DNA of 64,000 nucleotides from Sulfitobacter sp. (GCA_017854855.1 JAFMGZ010000013.1:1-64000); one strand, 5' to 3'; positions 51,041-60,823 are shown, counted from the stretch's first letter. Program-made: numbers and translations. The notes: a model not told the origin generated them from the letters alone.

Positions 51041-52033
51041 TTACAGGAACTCGGCTGCCAGCTTCTTGCCAGCTGCCAGATATTCCCGTTCCATCCGGTC
51101 GACAATCGCACCCGCAGGCCCGACCGATTTGATCGCGCCGATGCCCTGACCAGAGCCCCAGATGGTTTTCCACGCTTTTGGCTTTTCGCGGTCGGTGCCA
51201 AAGTCCATGGATGACGCATCTGCCGTCGGCAGATTGTCAGGGTCCATTCCCGCCGCCTTGACAGACCCCTTGAGGTAATTCCCCCAGACCCCGGTAAAGA
51301 GCGACGAATAAACGATGTCCTCCGCACCGGACTCTACGATCATGTCCTTGTAACCCTGATCGGCATTCGCCTCATCCGTGGCGATAAACGGCGATCCGGT
51401 ATAGCCCAGATCCGCGCCCATGGCCCGCGCACCCAACAGGCTTTCGCCCGTGGCAATGGAGCCGGACAGGGCCACCGGCCCGTCAAACCACTCGCGGATT
51501 TCGCGCATCAGGGCAAAGGGCGATTGTTGGCCCGCATGGCCACCGGCACCTGCCGCCACGGCGACCAGACCATCGGCACCCTTTTCAATGGCTTTCTTGG
51601 CAAACCGGTTGTTGATGATGTCATGCATCACGACCCCGCCGCACGAATGCGCCGCCTCGTTCACCTCAACCCTTGCGCCCAGGCTGGTGATCCAGATCGG
51701 TACCTCGTGTTTGACACAGATTTCCAGATCACGCTCCAGCCGCGCGTTTGAACGGTGCACAATCTGATTTACCGCATAGGGTGCGGCGGGCCTGTCGGGG
51801 TTGGCCTGATTGTGGCGGTCCAGTTCTTCCTTGATGCGGGTCAGCCAGGTGTCCAGCATCGGATGTTCGCCTTCGCCCTCACGGGCATTCAGCGCCGGAA
51901 AGGACCCGACGATCCCCGCCTTGCATTGCGCAATCACCAGTTCGGGAACCGAAATGATGAACAAAGGAGAAGCAATCAAAGGAATGCGCAAACCTTGCAG
52001 CGCGCTTGGCAGATGTGAATCGTCGCGGGGCAT
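51041..52033 (-). CDS. Nitronate monooxygenase / 2-nitropropane dioxygenase-like flavoprotein
   Basis: This 330-residue FMN-dependent TIM-barrel protein has IPLIASPLFIISVPELVIAQCKAGIVG at the N-terminus, VAVAAGAGGHAGQQSPFALM near 170 and GSIATGESLLGARAMGADLGYTGSPF at the FMN phosphate site. Such proteins oxidise alkyl nitronates, but many relatives in CoA-catabolic clusters probably act as enoyl-CoA reductases or on unknown substrates. The start at 52033 follows ggagggtat. It lies between the thiolase and histidine-phosphatase genes. Confidence 0.84.
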   Translation of the reverse strand: MPRDDSHLPSALQGLRIPLIASPLFIISVPELVIAQCKAGIVGSFPALNAREGEGEHPMLDTWLTRIKEELDRHNQANPDRPAAPYAVNQIVHRSNARLERDLEICVKHEVPIWITSLGARVEVNEAAHSCGGVVMHDIINNRFAKKAIEKGADGLVAVAAGAGGHAGQQSPFALMREIREWFDGPVALSGSIATGESLLGARAMGADLGYTGSPFIATDEANADQGYKDMIVESGAEDIVYSSLFTGVWGNYLKGSVKAAGMDPDNLPTADASSMDFGTDREKPKAWKTIWGSGQGIGAIKSVGPAGAIVDRMEREYLAAGKKLAAEFL

Positions 52034-52108
52034 ATACCCTCCAAAGTGGTTCATGTTGACAGTCAGGGGGCGGCTGAACCCGCCCCTCTTGTTCGCAAAT
52101 CGCAAGGC

Positions 52109-53305
52109 TCAGAGAACCTCGAACAGGCCCGCAGCGCCCATGCCGCCGCCCACACACATCGTGCAGACCACGTATTTCGCACCGCGCCGCTTGCCCTCAA
52201 TCAGCGCATGACCAACCATGCGCGCACCTGACATGCCGTAGGGATGACCGATGGAAATCGCACCGCCATTCACATTCAACAGCTCATCAGGAATACCCAG
52301 AACATCGCGTGACTGGATCACCTGCACGGCAAAGGCTTCGTTCAATTCCCACAGGCCGATGTCATCCATCGTCAGCCCATGCGCCTTGAGCAAGGCAGGC
52401 ACCGCATAGATCGGGCCGATGCCCATCTCGTCGGGTTCGCACCCTGCGGCCATCACACCGACATAGCGGCCCAGCGGCTGCAGGCCCAATTGCTCGGCCT
52501 TCTTGGCCTCCATGACCACCGACGCCGATGCACCATCCGACAATTGCGAGGCATTGCCGGCAGTAATGAACTTGCCTTCCTCGATGTGGATACCGTCCTT
52601 ATGCACCGGCTGCAGCCCGGCAAGGCTTTCTGCAGATGTGCCGGGGCGGTTGCCCTCATCCTTTTCCAGCGTGACCTCATGTTCGCTGATTTCCTTGGTC
52701 TCACGGTTCTGCACCATCATCTTGGAGGTCAGCGGCACGATCTCGTCGTCAAACTTGCCCGCTTCTTGCGCCAGATGCGTCAGTTCCTGCGAGCGTGCGG
52801 CATATTCATCCTGACGTTCGCGGCTGACGCTATAGCGCTCGGCGACGGTCTCTGCTGTTTCCAGCATCGACATGTAGATTTCGGGCTTGTTCTGCATCAG
52901 CCATGGATCGGCCTTGACCCGCATCTCTGGCGTTTGCACCATTGAGATGCTTTCGACGCCGCCGCCGATGGCCACGTCCATTCCGTCCATGACAACCTGC
53001 TTGGCCGCCGTCGCAATCGCCATCATGCCAGAGGCACATTGACGGTCCAGCGACATGCCCGCCACGCTGACCGGCAGGCCCGCGCGGATCGCGGCCTGAC
53101 GGGCAATATTACCGCCCGAATGGCCCTGCTGCAAAGCGGCACCCAGAATGACATCCTGCACCATGGCCGGATCAATCCCCGCCCGTGCCACGGCATGCTC
53201 TATCGCATGAGCCGCCAGCGCCTGTGGCGTGGTGTTGTTAAAAGCGCCGCGATAGGCTTTGCCGATAGGCGTCCGGGCGGTCGATACGATGACTGCGTCA
53301 CGCAT
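52109..53305 (-). CDS. Acetyl-CoA acyltransferase (degradative thiolase)
   Basis: This 398-residue thiolase has all three catalytic positions: the nucleophile C90 (DRQCASG), H354 ([10 protein letters not shown]) and C384 ([12 protein letters not shown]). It cleaves 3-ketoacyl-CoA with CoA to shorten the chain by two carbons, or more for branched substrates. The usual GHPLG is GHPYG here, a difference seen in thiolases from steroid and alicyclic acid clusters. It is the fifth gene of the reverse operon and provides the last step of a beta-oxidation-like cycle. Confidence 0.92.
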   Translation of the reverse strand: MRDAVIVSTARTPIGKAYRGAFNNTTPQALAAHAIEHAVARAGIDPAMVQDVILGAALQQGHSGGNIARQAAIRAGLPVSVAGMSLDRQCASGMMAIATAAKQVVMDGMDVAIGGGVESISMVQTPEMRVKADPWLMQNKPEIYMSMLETAETVAERYSVSRERQDEYAARSQELTHLAQEAGKFDDEIVPLTSKMMVQNRETKEISEHEVTLEKDEGNRPGTSAESLAGLQPVHKDGIHIEEGKFITAGNASQLSDGASASVVMEAKKAEQLGLQPLGRYVGVMAAGCEPDEMGIGPIYAVPALLKAHGLTMDDIGLWELNEAFAVQVIQSRDVLGIPDELLNVNGGAISIGHPYGMSGARMVGHALIEGKRRGAKYVVCTMCVGGGMGAAGLFEVL

Positions 53306-53327
53306 ATGTCTTCTCCTTTGAATTTGA

Positions 53328-54254
53328 TTACCAATCCAGCTTCAGGCCACGGGCCGATGCTGCATTGAGGGCGTATTTCTTGGTCTGGCTAAAGGCGTCT
53401 TGCAATTCTTGCTGTCCCGAAGGATCGCTCATTTCCGCAAATCGGGCGGCCACGGCTTCGGGTGTGTTGTCATCATCCAACAGGGTGATGCCTTGGGTCT
53501 CATAGACCCGCGTCTGGGCAAAACTGCCTGCCCCTGCACCCAGAATGAACCGGCTCGGCGCATCCTCCGACACCAGATAAAGCAGGCCGGGCGTGATTGT
53601 TTCGGGTGCCAGCAGTGCCGCAGCTTCGGCGGGCAGCAGCTCTTCGGTCATGCGGGTCGCGGCCGTCGGGGCCAGGGTATTGACGCGGATATTGTCACGC
53701 GCGCCTTCCATGTGCAGCACATTCATCAGCCCCATCATCGCCGCCTTGGCCGCCCCATAGTTGGACTGGCCAAAGTTGCCATAAAGACCGGAGCCCGAGG
53801 AGGTGAACACGATCCGCCCGTATTTCTGTTCGCGCATGATCGGCCAGCAGGCATGGGCCACATTGGCTGACCCGATCAGATGCACATCCACAACTTTGCG
53901 AAAATCGGCCATGTCCATCTTGGCGAATGTCTTGTCGCGCAGGATACCGGCGTTATTCACCACGATATCCACGCGGCCCCATGCGGTCATGGCCTGTGCG
54001 ACCATATCAATCACACCGTCCTCATCAGAGACATCGCAGCCATGTGCCATGGCGTCGCCGCCCATGGCGATGATCTCTGCCACCACGGCATCTGCCGCCT
54101 CTGACGATGATCCCGTGCCGTCGCGTGACACGCCAAGGTCGTTGACAACGACCTTGGCCCCGCGCGCCGCCAGTCCCAATGCATGGCTGCGTCCCAAACC
54201 CGTTCCCGCGCCGGTTACAATGGCGACGCGCCCATCAAATCTTATCTCAGCCAT
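53328..54254 (-). CDS. SDR related to the 17beta-HSD4 / multifunctional-enzyme dehydrogenase domain
   Basis: This 308-residue SDR has the pattern of the dehydrogenase domain of peroxisomal multifunctional enzyme type 2: [46 protein letters not shown] and [11 protein letters not shown]. In that group it oxidises (R)-3-hydroxyacyl-CoA of branched or bulky acyl chains. It is extended by about 45 C-terminal residues over classical SDRs. It overlaps the next SDR by one base. Together with the MaoC hydratase at 60333 it would form a D-specific beta-oxidation branch. Confidence 0.87.
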   Translation of the reverse strand: MAEIRFDGRVAIVTGAGTGLGRSHALGLAARGAKVVVNDLGVSRDGTGSSSEAADAVVAEIIAMGGDAMAHGCDVSDEDGVIDMVAQAMTAWGRVDIVVNNAGILRDKTFAKMDMADFRKVVDVHLIGSANVAHACWPIMREQKYGRIVFTSSGSGLYGNFGQSNYGAAKAAMMGLMNVLHMEGARDNIRVNTLAPTAATRMTEELLPAEAAALLAPETITPGLLYLVSEDAPSRFILGAGAGSFAQTRVYETQGITLLDDDNTPEAVAARFAEMSDPSGQQELQDAFSQTKKYALNAASARGLKLDW

Positions 54255-55075
54255 CAGTGCAGCGCCTGTTCAAAAATGTTAGGTCCCGACATCACATTGA
54301 TGCCACCGCTCACCGGAATGATCGCGCCGGTCACATAGGCACCACCGCGCCCGCAGAGAAACAGCATACAGCCCGCAATGTCTTCGTCACGGCCCACGCG
54401 CCCGACCGGAACATCCTTGCCCACCTTCTCGCGCATATCTTCGTCATGGGTGGCAAAGGCGGTCATCTTGGACACAAACGGCCCCGGTGCCAGCGCGTTC
54501 ACAGTCACATGTTTACCAGCCAGCTCTTTACCCAGGATCCGCGTCATATGGTGCACAGCTGCCTTGGACATGGAATAGGAATAGGCCCCGTCGCCCATTT
54601 CCCGCTCGCCCATGACAGAGCCCACGTTGATCACCCGCGCCGGGTCATCGACCGTGCCAGAGGCGGTCAACATCGGCAGCAGTTTCTGCGTCAGATCAAA
54701 CATGCCCGCCACATTCACGTTCATCACCTTTTCCCACGCCTTGTGCGGGAATTCGCCCAGGGGCGCGCCCCAAGTGATGCCGGCATTGTTCATCAGGATA
54801 TCAAGTTTGTCGGTCCGCTCTTTCACGGCCGCCACCAATGCATCGACACCCGCCTCGCTGCCCACATCACCGGCAAAACCGATCGCCTTGCCGCTGGTGC
54901 CAAGCGCGTTCAAATCTGCCGCGACTGCTTCGCAGGCATCGCCTTTGCGGCTGGCCATCAAAACAGTCGCCCCCGCCCGCACCAGCGCCTCGCAGGCCAT
55001 ACGCCCAATGCCCGTCGCCCCGCCGGTGACCAGGGCGACCTTGCCGTCCAACCCAAATAACGTCTGGATATCCAT
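54254..55075 (-). CDS. Short-chain dehydrogenase/reductase
   Basis: This 273-residue SDR has TGGATGIGRM at the cofactor site, MNNAGITWG, and YSMSK as the YxxxK motif. The segment ASRKGDA after the second strand, with Arg and Lys, suggests NADP(H). The start at 55075 follows gaggggg and overlaps the upstream acyl-CoA dehydrogenase stop (ATGA). The substrate is unknown; its place between the acyl-CoA dehydrogenases and the 17beta-HSD4-like SDR suggests an acyl-CoA or alcohol intermediate. Confidence 0.86.
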   Translation of the reverse strand: MDIQTLFGLDGKVALVTGGATGIGRMACEALVRAGATVLMASRKGDACEAVAADLNALGTSGKAIGFAGDVGSEAGVDALVAAVKERTDKLDILMNNAGITWGAPLGEFPHKAWEKVMNVNVAGMFDLTQKLLPMLTASGTVDDPARVINVGSVMGEREMGDGAYSYSMSKAAVHHMTRILGKELAGKHVTVNALAPGPFVSKMTAFATHDEDMREKVGKDVPVGRVGRDEDIAGCMLFLCGRGGAYVTGAIIPVSGGINVMSGPNIFEQALH

Positions 55076-56190
55076 CAAAACCCCCTCGCTGCTGCGATTT
55101 TTTCGGCGTGGTAGGAATAATCCCCCAGCCATTCTGCGCCCACACGGGCGCGTTTCATGTAAAAGCCCATGTCATAGGCATCGGTCATCCCGATGCCGCC
55201 ATGCATTTGCACACCTTCGATCACCGCCAGTTTCGCGGTATCGATCGCGCGCGCCTTGGCCAGCGATACCGCCAGTTCGGCACCCTCGGGATCACTGTCC
55301 AGCATCCGGCCCGCATTCAGGATGGCACTTGCCGTCACCTCGATCTCGCACCACAGATGCGCGGCGCGGTGTTGCAGCGCCTGAAAGCGGCCAATCTCGA
55401 CCCCGAATTGCTTGCGCTCTTTCAGATAGCCGACGGTCATGTCAAAGGCACCCGCCGACAGCCCGGTCATTTCAGCGGCCAGCGCCGCCTGCCCCGCCTG
55501 CAAGGCCGGTTTCAAAACCTGCATCGCATTGTCGACGGCACCCAGAACGTCTTCGCCCGTTGCCTCAACATCATCGAATGTGATCCGCGCCGCATCGCGG
55601 GCGTCAATCATATTGGAGGCGTCGCGCTGCACGCCCGCACGATCCGCCGGAATATCAAACAGGGTCAGCCCGTTTTCTGTGCGTGCCAGCACCAGCAAAC
55701 GATCCGCCAAAGCGCCATCCACCACGAACTGCTTTTTGCCGTTCAGACGGAAACCATTGCCATCTGCCTTGGCCTGCAAGGCCGTCGCTTCGGGGTCAAA
55801 CTTGATCCCCTCATCCACCGCCAAAGCGTAAGTGGCCTCGCCCGAGGCAATCCGGCCCAATGCCTCCACTGCCCGCGCATCTGACACCTGACGCAGCGCG
55901 GTCGCCGCGATCACCGCGCTTGAGATAAACGGCGAGACCGCCAGCGTCTTGCCCATTTCCTGCGCAATCACATTGGCCGCCGCATAGCCCATATCTGAGC
56001 CGCCTGCGTCTTCGGGGACCAGTACACCGGCCCAGCCCATATCGGCCATCTCTTGCCACAAGGCCCGGTCAAAGGTCTGCCCCACATCGCGCATTTCGCG
56101 GAACTTGGACACCGGGGCCGCACCATCCAGAAACCCACGCGCCATATCGGCCAGCATGGTTTCTTCTTCTGTCATTACCAGTTTTGTCAT
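55075..56190 (-). CDS. Acyl-CoA dehydrogenase family subunit without the usual catalytic Glu
   Basis: This 371-residue protein has the acyl-CoA dehydrogenase fold: MTEEETMLADMARGFLDG at the start, LQAGQAALAAEMTGLSAGAFDMTVGYLKERKQFGVEIGRFQALQH near 230, and QMHGGIGMTDAYDMGFYMKR near 330. The C-terminal YEGT-type segment that holds the catalytic base is absent; the end reads EWLGDYSYHAEK. In steroid-type alpha2beta2 dehydrogenases one subunit lacks the base and the partner supplies it. The gene upstream encodes such a partner 10 bp away. I start at 56190. Confidence 0.86.
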   Translation of the reverse strand: MTKLVMTEEETMLADMARGFLDGAAPVSKFREMRDVGQTFDRALWQEMADMGWAGVLVPEDAGGSDMGYAAANVIAQEMGKTLAVSPFISSAVIAATALRQVSDARAVEALGRIASGEATYALAVDEGIKFDPEATALQAKADGNGFRLNGKKQFVVDGALADRLLVLARTENGLTLFDIPADRAGVQRDASNMIDARDAARITFDDVEATGEDVLGAVDNAMQVLKPALQAGQAALAAEMTGLSAGAFDMTVGYLKERKQFGVEIGRFQALQHRAAHLWCEIEVTASAILNAGRMLDSDPEGAELAVSLAKARAIDTAKLAVIEGVQMHGGIGMTDAYDMGFYMKRARVGAEWLGDYSYHAEKIAAARGF

Positions 56191-56200
56191 CTGTATGATC

Positions 56201-57364
56201 CTACGCCGGAAGCCCAAGCACACGCCGCGACACGATGCTCAGCATCACCTCGCTCGTGCCGCCTTCGATTGAGTTTGCCTTGGTGCGCAGCCAGTCGCCC
56301 GCGCGGTTGCCCAAGGGCCCGTCCCATTCCAGGGCATCCGAACCACCCGCTGACATCATCAGCTCGTGACGCTGTTTGTTCAGCTCTGTGCCCATGTATT
56401 TCAGCATGGCCGATGCATCACCGGCCCCCTGCCCCGCCTCGGACTGATCCTTGTAGCGTTCCAGCGTCAGACCGATCGCAAGGCTGTCAATCTCGCAGCG
56501 CAGCGCATCGGCGCGCAAGGTGGCACCCATTTCTTCCATCGTATCCGACAGCACCGCGCCCAGGGCACGACCACCGCCCAGACCCTGACCACCGCCAGAG
56601 ATCATCTCGCGCTCATGGGTCAACAGGTATTTGGCCACATCCCAGCCTTTGTTTTCTTCCCCCACGATCTGTTCCTTGGGAATGACCGCATCGGTGAAAA
56701 ACGTCTCGCAGAACGGGGAAATACCGCTGATCATCTTGATCGGGCGCGTCTCTACTCCGGGCTGTTCCATATCACACAGCAGAAACGAGATGCCCTTGTG
56801 CTTGGGTGCCTCGCGGTCCGTGCGCACCAGTGCGAAAATCCAATCGGCCTTGTCCGCATAAGAGGTCCAGATCTTCTGACCGTTGATCAACCAGTGATCG
56901 CCCTTGTCCTCACCGCGCGTCTGCACATTGGCCAGGTCCGATCCGGCACCCGGCTCTGAATAGCCCTGACACCAGCGTATTTCACCCCGCGCAATCGGGG
57001 GCAGATAATGCAGCTTTTGTTCATGTGATCCGAAATGCAACAAGGCGGGCCCCAGCATCCAGATGCCAAAGCTCTGCAAAGGTGTGCGCGCATTGATGCG
57101 TCCCATTTCCTCGTGGAACACTTTTTCCTGATCGCGGCTCAGGCCCGCGCCGCCATATTCAACCGGCCATGTGGGCACCGTGTATCCCTTGGCCGCGCAG
57201 CGCTCCAGCCACAGCTTTTGTGCGTCGCTGGTGAACACCCAATTCTTGCCGCCCCAGCAAATCCCGTCTTCGGTCATCGCGCCGTCACGCATCTCTTGGG
57301 GGCAGTTCGCCTCTAGCCAGTCGCACAATTCCGCGCGGAATTCATCTGTGGGGTTCACAGTCAT
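56201..57364 (-). CDS. Acyl-CoA dehydrogenase, catalytic partner
   Basis: This 387-residue flavoprotein begins the reverse operon. It has QGYSEPGAGSDLANVQTRGE at the FAD/substrate loop and, at the C-terminus, SIEGGTSEVMLSIVSRRVLG, which carries the Glu expected for alpha-proton abstraction. Pairing with the downstream Glu-less subunit would give a heteromeric dehydrogenase as known for bulky or ring-bearing acyl-CoAs. The ATG at 57364 follows gggaggaaatcg. It is divergent from the quinone oxidoreductase-like gene, so the 138-bp gap holds both promoters. Confidence 0.88.
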   Translation of the reverse strand: MTVNPTDEFRAELCDWLEANCPQEMRDGAMTEDGICWGGKNWVFTSDAQKLWLERCAAKGYTVPTWPVEYGGAGLSRDQEKVFHEEMGRINARTPLQSFGIWMLGPALLHFGSHEQKLHYLPPIARGEIRWCQGYSEPGAGSDLANVQTRGEDKGDHWLINGQKIWTSYADKADWIFALVRTDREAPKHKGISFLLCDMEQPGVETRPIKMISGISPFCETFFTDAVIPKEQIVGEENKGWDVAKYLLTHEREMISGGGQGLGGGRALGAVLSDTMEEMGATLRADALRCEIDSLAIGLTLERYKDQSEAGQGAGDASAMLKYMGTELNKQRHELMMSAGGSDALEWDGPLGNRAGDWLRTKANSIEGGTSEVMLSIVSRRVLGLPA

Positions 57365-57502
57365 TTTCGATTTCCTCCCTAAAGACGTCGCGTCAGTTTG
57401 CGGACATCCTTTCCGCTATGCAGAATGACCGCCCGAAATCCGATTGACAAGACAGGACGCCACGTCTCACCCTTTGGCCAAGCAAAAAGGGAGGGCACGT
57501 CA
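57365..57502. promoter_or_regulatory. Divergent promoter region of the reverse operon and the quinone-oxidoreductase-like gene
   Basis: A 138-bp gap separates two divergent genes, each with a strong ribosome binding site. TTGACA occurs on the forward strand at about 57447-57452 and is a fair -35 box for the rightward gene; the -10 is not clear. An IclR-type operator may be here, but I could not identify one by eye. Confidence 0.35.
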
Positions 57503-58501
57503 ATGAAAGCGATGCTGAGTAAAGAAGTCGGTGGACCGGAAACCCTGGTTCTGGAGGAACTGCCAAACCCCGAACCGGGCAAGAAACAGGTCCGAATCAA
57601 AGTTCACGCCGCTGGTGTCAACTTTCCTGACACATTGATCATCCGGGACATGTACCAGATGAAACCGCCACGCCCCTTTGCGCCGGGCGGCGAGATTGCA
57701 GGCGTGGTTGATGCCCTGGGCGAAGGGGTCACCGGCCTTGCTGTGGGTGACCGCGTTCTGGGCATGTCGGGTTTCGGCGGTTTTGCCAGCCATGTCGTGC
57801 TGGACGCCGCCAAGGTCATCAAGATCCCCGATGTCATGCCCTATGACGAAGCGGCCTGTTTTGTGCTGACCTATGGCACATCGCATCACGCGCTCAAGGA
57901 CCGCGCAGCGATCAAGGCGGGCGAAAGCCTGCTGATCCTTGGGGCTGCGGGCGGCGTGGGTGCGGCGGCGATTGAGCTGGGCAAGGCCGCAGGCGCACGG
58001 GTGATCGCCGCAGTATCTTCAGAGGAAAAGGCGCAGTTCTGCCGCGATCTGGGGGCCGATGAAACATTGATCTATTCCCGCGACATGTCAGACCGGGCCG
58101 TGCAAAAGGAATTCTCCAACCAGATCAAGAAACTGTCAGGCGGCGAAGGTGTCGATGTGGTCTATGATGCGGTGGGCGGTGATTACGCCGAACCTGCCGT
58201 GCGCGCCTTGGCATGGAAGGGCCGTTATCTGGTGGTGGGTTTCCCGGCGGGCATCCCCAAGATTCCGCTGAACCTGACGCTGCTCAAAGGCTGCCAGATC
58301 GTCGGCGTTTTCTGGGGTGCGCATACCATGCGCGAACCGCAAAACCACGCCGAAAACATGGGCGATCTGTTCCGCATGTACGCCGAAGGCAAGGTCAAGC
58401 CGCGCATCTCGGCCAGCTACCCTCTGGCGCAGGCGGGTGAGGCGCTGCAATTGCTCTCAGACCGCAAGGTTTTGGGCAAAGTCGTTGTGACGATCGACTG
58501 A
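57503..58501 (+). CDS. NADPH:quinone oxidoreductase-like MDR protein
   Basis: This 332-residue zinc-free medium-chain dehydrogenase/reductase has the N-terminal GroES-like domain (VHAAGVNFPDTLIIRD) and a Rossmann domain with LGAAGGVGAAAIELGKAAGARVIAAVSS near 150. The missing zinc-ligand Cys and the AAGGVG motif are typical of QOR and of enoyl-CoA/ACP reductases. In a CoA catabolic cluster it may reduce an enoyl-CoA double bond. The start at 57503 follows gggagggcac; upstream in-frame starts lack such sites. Confidence 0.87.
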   Translation: MKAMLSKEVGGPETLVLEELPNPEPGKKQVRIKVHAAGVNFPDTLIIRDMYQMKPPRPFAPGGEIAGVVDALGEGVTGLAVGDRVLGMSGFGGFASHVVLDAAKVIKIPDVMPYDEAACFVLTYGTSHHALKDRAAIKAGESLLILGAAGGVGAAAIELGKAAGARVIAAVSSEEKAQFCRDLGADETLIYSRDMSDRAVQKEFSNQIKKLSGGEGVDVVYDAVGGDYAEPAVRALAWKGRYLVVGFPAGIPKIPLNLTLLKGCQIVGVFWGAHTMREPQNHAENMGDLFRMYAEGKVKPRISASYPLAQAGEALQLLSDRKVLGKVVVTID

Positions 58502-58538
58502 TCTGCACATGCGCGATGCACGGCTGAACCAAGGACAT

Positions 58539-58558
58539 CCCCCGACCGGGGTCGGGGG
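58539..58558. terminator. Hairpin between converging genes
   Basis: CCCCCGAC and GTCGGGGG form a perfect 8-bp stem around CGGG. It lies 38 bp after the quinone-oxidoreductase-like gene and ahead of the convergent histidine phosphatase gene. Confidence 0.6.
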
Positions 58559-58625
58559 TCACGCCCCCGCCCCTGCGGGACCTTGGGCGCTGTCCGACCT
58601 GTATTCAGACCTGCCAGATCAGTCT

Positions 58626-59276
58626 CTACAAATGCGAAACATCGTTAAACCCGCGCATGATCATCTGTTCGCCATGCACCACCAGCCGCGAAATCGACCC
58701 GTTGTCAGCACCGTTGAACGCAAAGGCAGGCGATCCTGTCGCAATCGCCAAAGCCGCCGAAACAACACCGCCATGCACGACCACCGCCACCAGTTCATCC
58801 GCATGGGCCGCTGCGATCCGCAACAGGCCGGCACGCACCCGCGCCTGCAGCTGCGCGGTGGTTTCCGCCCCCGGCAATTCGCCCCATTCATGCCGTTCTC
58901 GGGCGCGCAGAAACGCCGGATCATTCTCTGCCGCGCGAAAGCGGAATTCGCCGCCGTCCCAATCGCCCAGAAACACCTCCCGCAGGTCACGCTCCACCCG
59001 GGGCACCAGCCCCAGATGCTGCGCCAGCGGGGCCGCCGTCTGATGGGTGCGCTGCATCGTCGTGACGTAAATCGCCTTGATAGGCTCTGTTTTCAGCCGC
59101 AGCCCCACCGCATGGGCCTGCGCCTCTCCTTCGGGCCTCAGCGCGGGGTCCCCCTGCCCTTCGACCATCGGAAAACTTTCACCGCGCACCGCCGCTTGCG
59201 TCTCTCCGTGCCGGATCAGCAGCAAATCTGCCGCCCCTTTAGGCGGGGTAAACCGGTGCTGTCTTGCCTCTTTCAT
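58626..59276 (-). CDS. Histidine phosphatase family protein
   Basis: This 216-residue phosphoglycerate-mutase-like protein has the RHGE nucleophile motif (LLLIRHGETQ near residue 20), the phosphate-binding Arg in TTMQRTHQTAAPLA, a Glu-containing LREVFLGDWDGGEF segment and the second His in VVVHGGVV. All catalytic elements are therefore present, unlike the paralogue at 50389. The N-terminal start at 59276 (MKEARQH) gives the usual length; upstream sequence belongs to the divergent gene region. The substrate is unknown. It may handle a phosphorylated intermediate of the pathway, judged only by position. Confidence 0.84.
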   Translation of the reverse strand: MKEARQHRFTPPKGAADLLLIRHGETQAAVRGESFPMVEGQGDPALRPEGEAQAHAVGLRLKTEPIKAIYVTTMQRTHQTAAPLAQHLGLVPRVERDLREVFLGDWDGGEFRFRAAENDPAFLRARERHEWGELPGAETTAQLQARVRAGLLRIAAAHADELVAVVVHGGVVSAALAIATGSPAFAFNGADNGSISRLVVHGEQMIMRGFNDVSHL

Positions 59277-59316
59277 ATCCAACCTTTCACTGTTTGCCAG
59301 CAATAGGACATATCCC

Positions 59317-60321
59317 ATGACAAACCGCCAGATCACTGTTGAAGAACTCCCGGCAGATGCGCTGCTGCCGGAACATTTCAAACTCTCCGATGCCCCCATG
59401 CCGGTGCCGGGCGACGGCGAAGTGCTGCTGCGCGTGATCCTGATGTCGATTGATGCGGCCAACCGGTCCTGGCTGCGCGGGGCGACCTACCGCGCGGCGG
59501 TCAAGAAGGGCGACCCCATGCCCACCTATGCCATCTGCGAAGTGATGGACTCCAACAGCCCCAAACTGGCGCCCGGCGACATTGTCGCAGCCGAAGCCGT
59601 CTGGGCCGACTTCATCACCGCCAAAGCGCATAAAGTGCAAAAACTCCCCAAAGTAGAGACGCTTTCCCACCTTATGTCCGTCTATGGCATCGCCGGAAAA
59701 ACCGCCTATCACGGGCTGATGTCCATCGGACAACCCATGGCGGGCGAAACGGTTCTGGTCTCTGCCGCCGCAGGATCCGTCGGCGGTTATGTGGGCCAGA
59801 TTGCCAAGGCTCTGGGCTGTCGTGTGGTCGGCATCGCGGGCGGTTCGGCCAAATGCAAATGGGTCGTGGACGAGATGGGTTTTGACGCCTGTATCGACTA
59901 CCGCGAAGCAGGGCTGAGCAAGGCGCTGGCCGCCGCCTGCCCCAATGGCGTTGACGTCTATTTCGACAATGTCGGCGGCAAGATCCTCGAATCCTCGCTG
60001 AACTTCATGAATGAAAAAGGCCGCGTCGTCTGCTGTGGCGCGATCAGCCAATATGATACGGACACGCCAACCGGCCCGCGCAACCTGCCCGGTGTGATCG
60101 TGGTCAAACGCCTCAAGATGGAAGGTTTCATCGTGATGGATTTTGCCCATAATGACGCCAAATGCATCCGCGCCATGCAGCATTGGGTCAGCACCGGCCA
60201 GATCAAGGTGACCGAAGACATCGTAGAGGGGCTGGAAAACGCACCCCATGCCCTGATCGGCCTTTTGGCTGGCGACAACAAAGGCAAACGCTTGGTGCGT
60301 GTTGCCGCAGACCCAAGCTAA
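59317..60321 (+). CDS. NADP-dependent MDR oxidoreductase, CurA/leukotriene B4 dehydrogenase-like
   Basis: This 334-residue enzyme belongs to the zinc-free MDR group of double-bond reductases. The N-terminal part has the characteristic MPVPGDGEVLLRVILMSIDAANRSWLRG, and the NADP site is AAAGSVGGYVGQIAKALG near 150. Next come DEMGFDACIDYRE and DVYFDNVGGKILE. These enzymes reduce alpha,beta-unsaturated ketones or acyl derivatives. The start at 59317 is 40 bp from the divergent phosphatase gene. It is followed by the MaoC hydratase gene after 11 bp. Confidence 0.88.
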   Translation: MTNRQITVEELPADALLPEHFKLSDAPMPVPGDGEVLLRVILMSIDAANRSWLRGATYRAAVKKGDPMPTYAICEVMDSNSPKLAPGDIVAAEAVWADFITAKAHKVQKLPKVETLSHLMSVYGIAGKTAYHGLMSIGQPMAGETVLVSAAAGSVGGYVGQIAKALGCRVVGIAGGSAKCKWVVDEMGFDACIDYREAGLSKALAAACPNGVDVYFDNVGGKILESSLNFMNEKGRVVCCGAISQYDTDTPTGPRNLPGVIVVKRLKMEGFIVMDFAHNDAKCIRAMQHWVSTGQIKVTEDIVEGLENAPHALIGLLAGDNKGKRLVRVAADPS

Positions 60322-60332
60322 GGAGACCAGAT

Positions 60333-60803
60333 ATGTCCTCTCTCGCAGACGCCCTGAAACACAGTGAATCCCTTATTGGCACAGAGGTCGGCGTGTCCAA
60401 CTGGATCACCGTGGATCAAAAGATGATCGACGATTTTGCCAAGACCACCTTTGACGAACAATGGATCCACGTTGACCCCGAACGCGCGGCGGCCGAAACG
60501 CCCTTTGGCGGGGCAATTGCGCATGGGTTCCTGACGCTGTCGCTGGCCAGTCGGTTTGCTTATGATTGTTTTGCAATGATGCCCGGACAGGTTATGGGTA
60601 TCAACTACGGTATGAATAAACTACGGTTTCTAAAACCCGTGGTCGCCGGGTCACGCCTGCGCGGCCGCTTTACCTTGCAAGACGTCAAGGCCCGCAGTGC
60701 CAACGACATGCTGCGAACCAATATTCTGACGATAGAGATTGAGGGCAGCGAAACACCCGCTCTTGTCGCAGAATGGCTGGGGCTTGCTATTTTCAAGGAC
60801 TGA
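60333..60803 (+). CDS. MaoC-like (R)-specific enoyl-CoA hydratase
   Basis: This 156-residue hot-dog protein has the hydratase 2 motif with the Asp/His pair in the segment HVDPERAAAETPFGGAIAHGFLTLSL (about 49-74). NodN/MaoC-like relatives hydrate trans-2-enoyl-CoA to (R)-3-hydroxyacyl-CoA. The (R)-product would fit the 17beta-HSD4-like SDR at 53328. The ribosome binding site aaggaga is clear and the ATG at 60333 is the only well-placed start. Confidence 0.88.
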   Translation: MSSLADALKHSESLIGTEVGVSNWITVDQKMIDDFAKTTFDEQWIHVDPERAAAETPFGGAIAHGFLTLSLASRFAYDCFAMMPGQVMGINYGMNKLRFLKPVVAGSRLRGRFTLQDVKARSANDMLRTNILTIEIEGSETPALVAEWLGLAIFKD

Positions 60804-60823
60804 ACCACAAAGGACGACGCCCC

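Noticed and set aside
54179-55060. A 293-codon forward frame opposite the SDR gene
   Set aside because: Shadow of an SDR with intact NNAG and YxxxK motifs.
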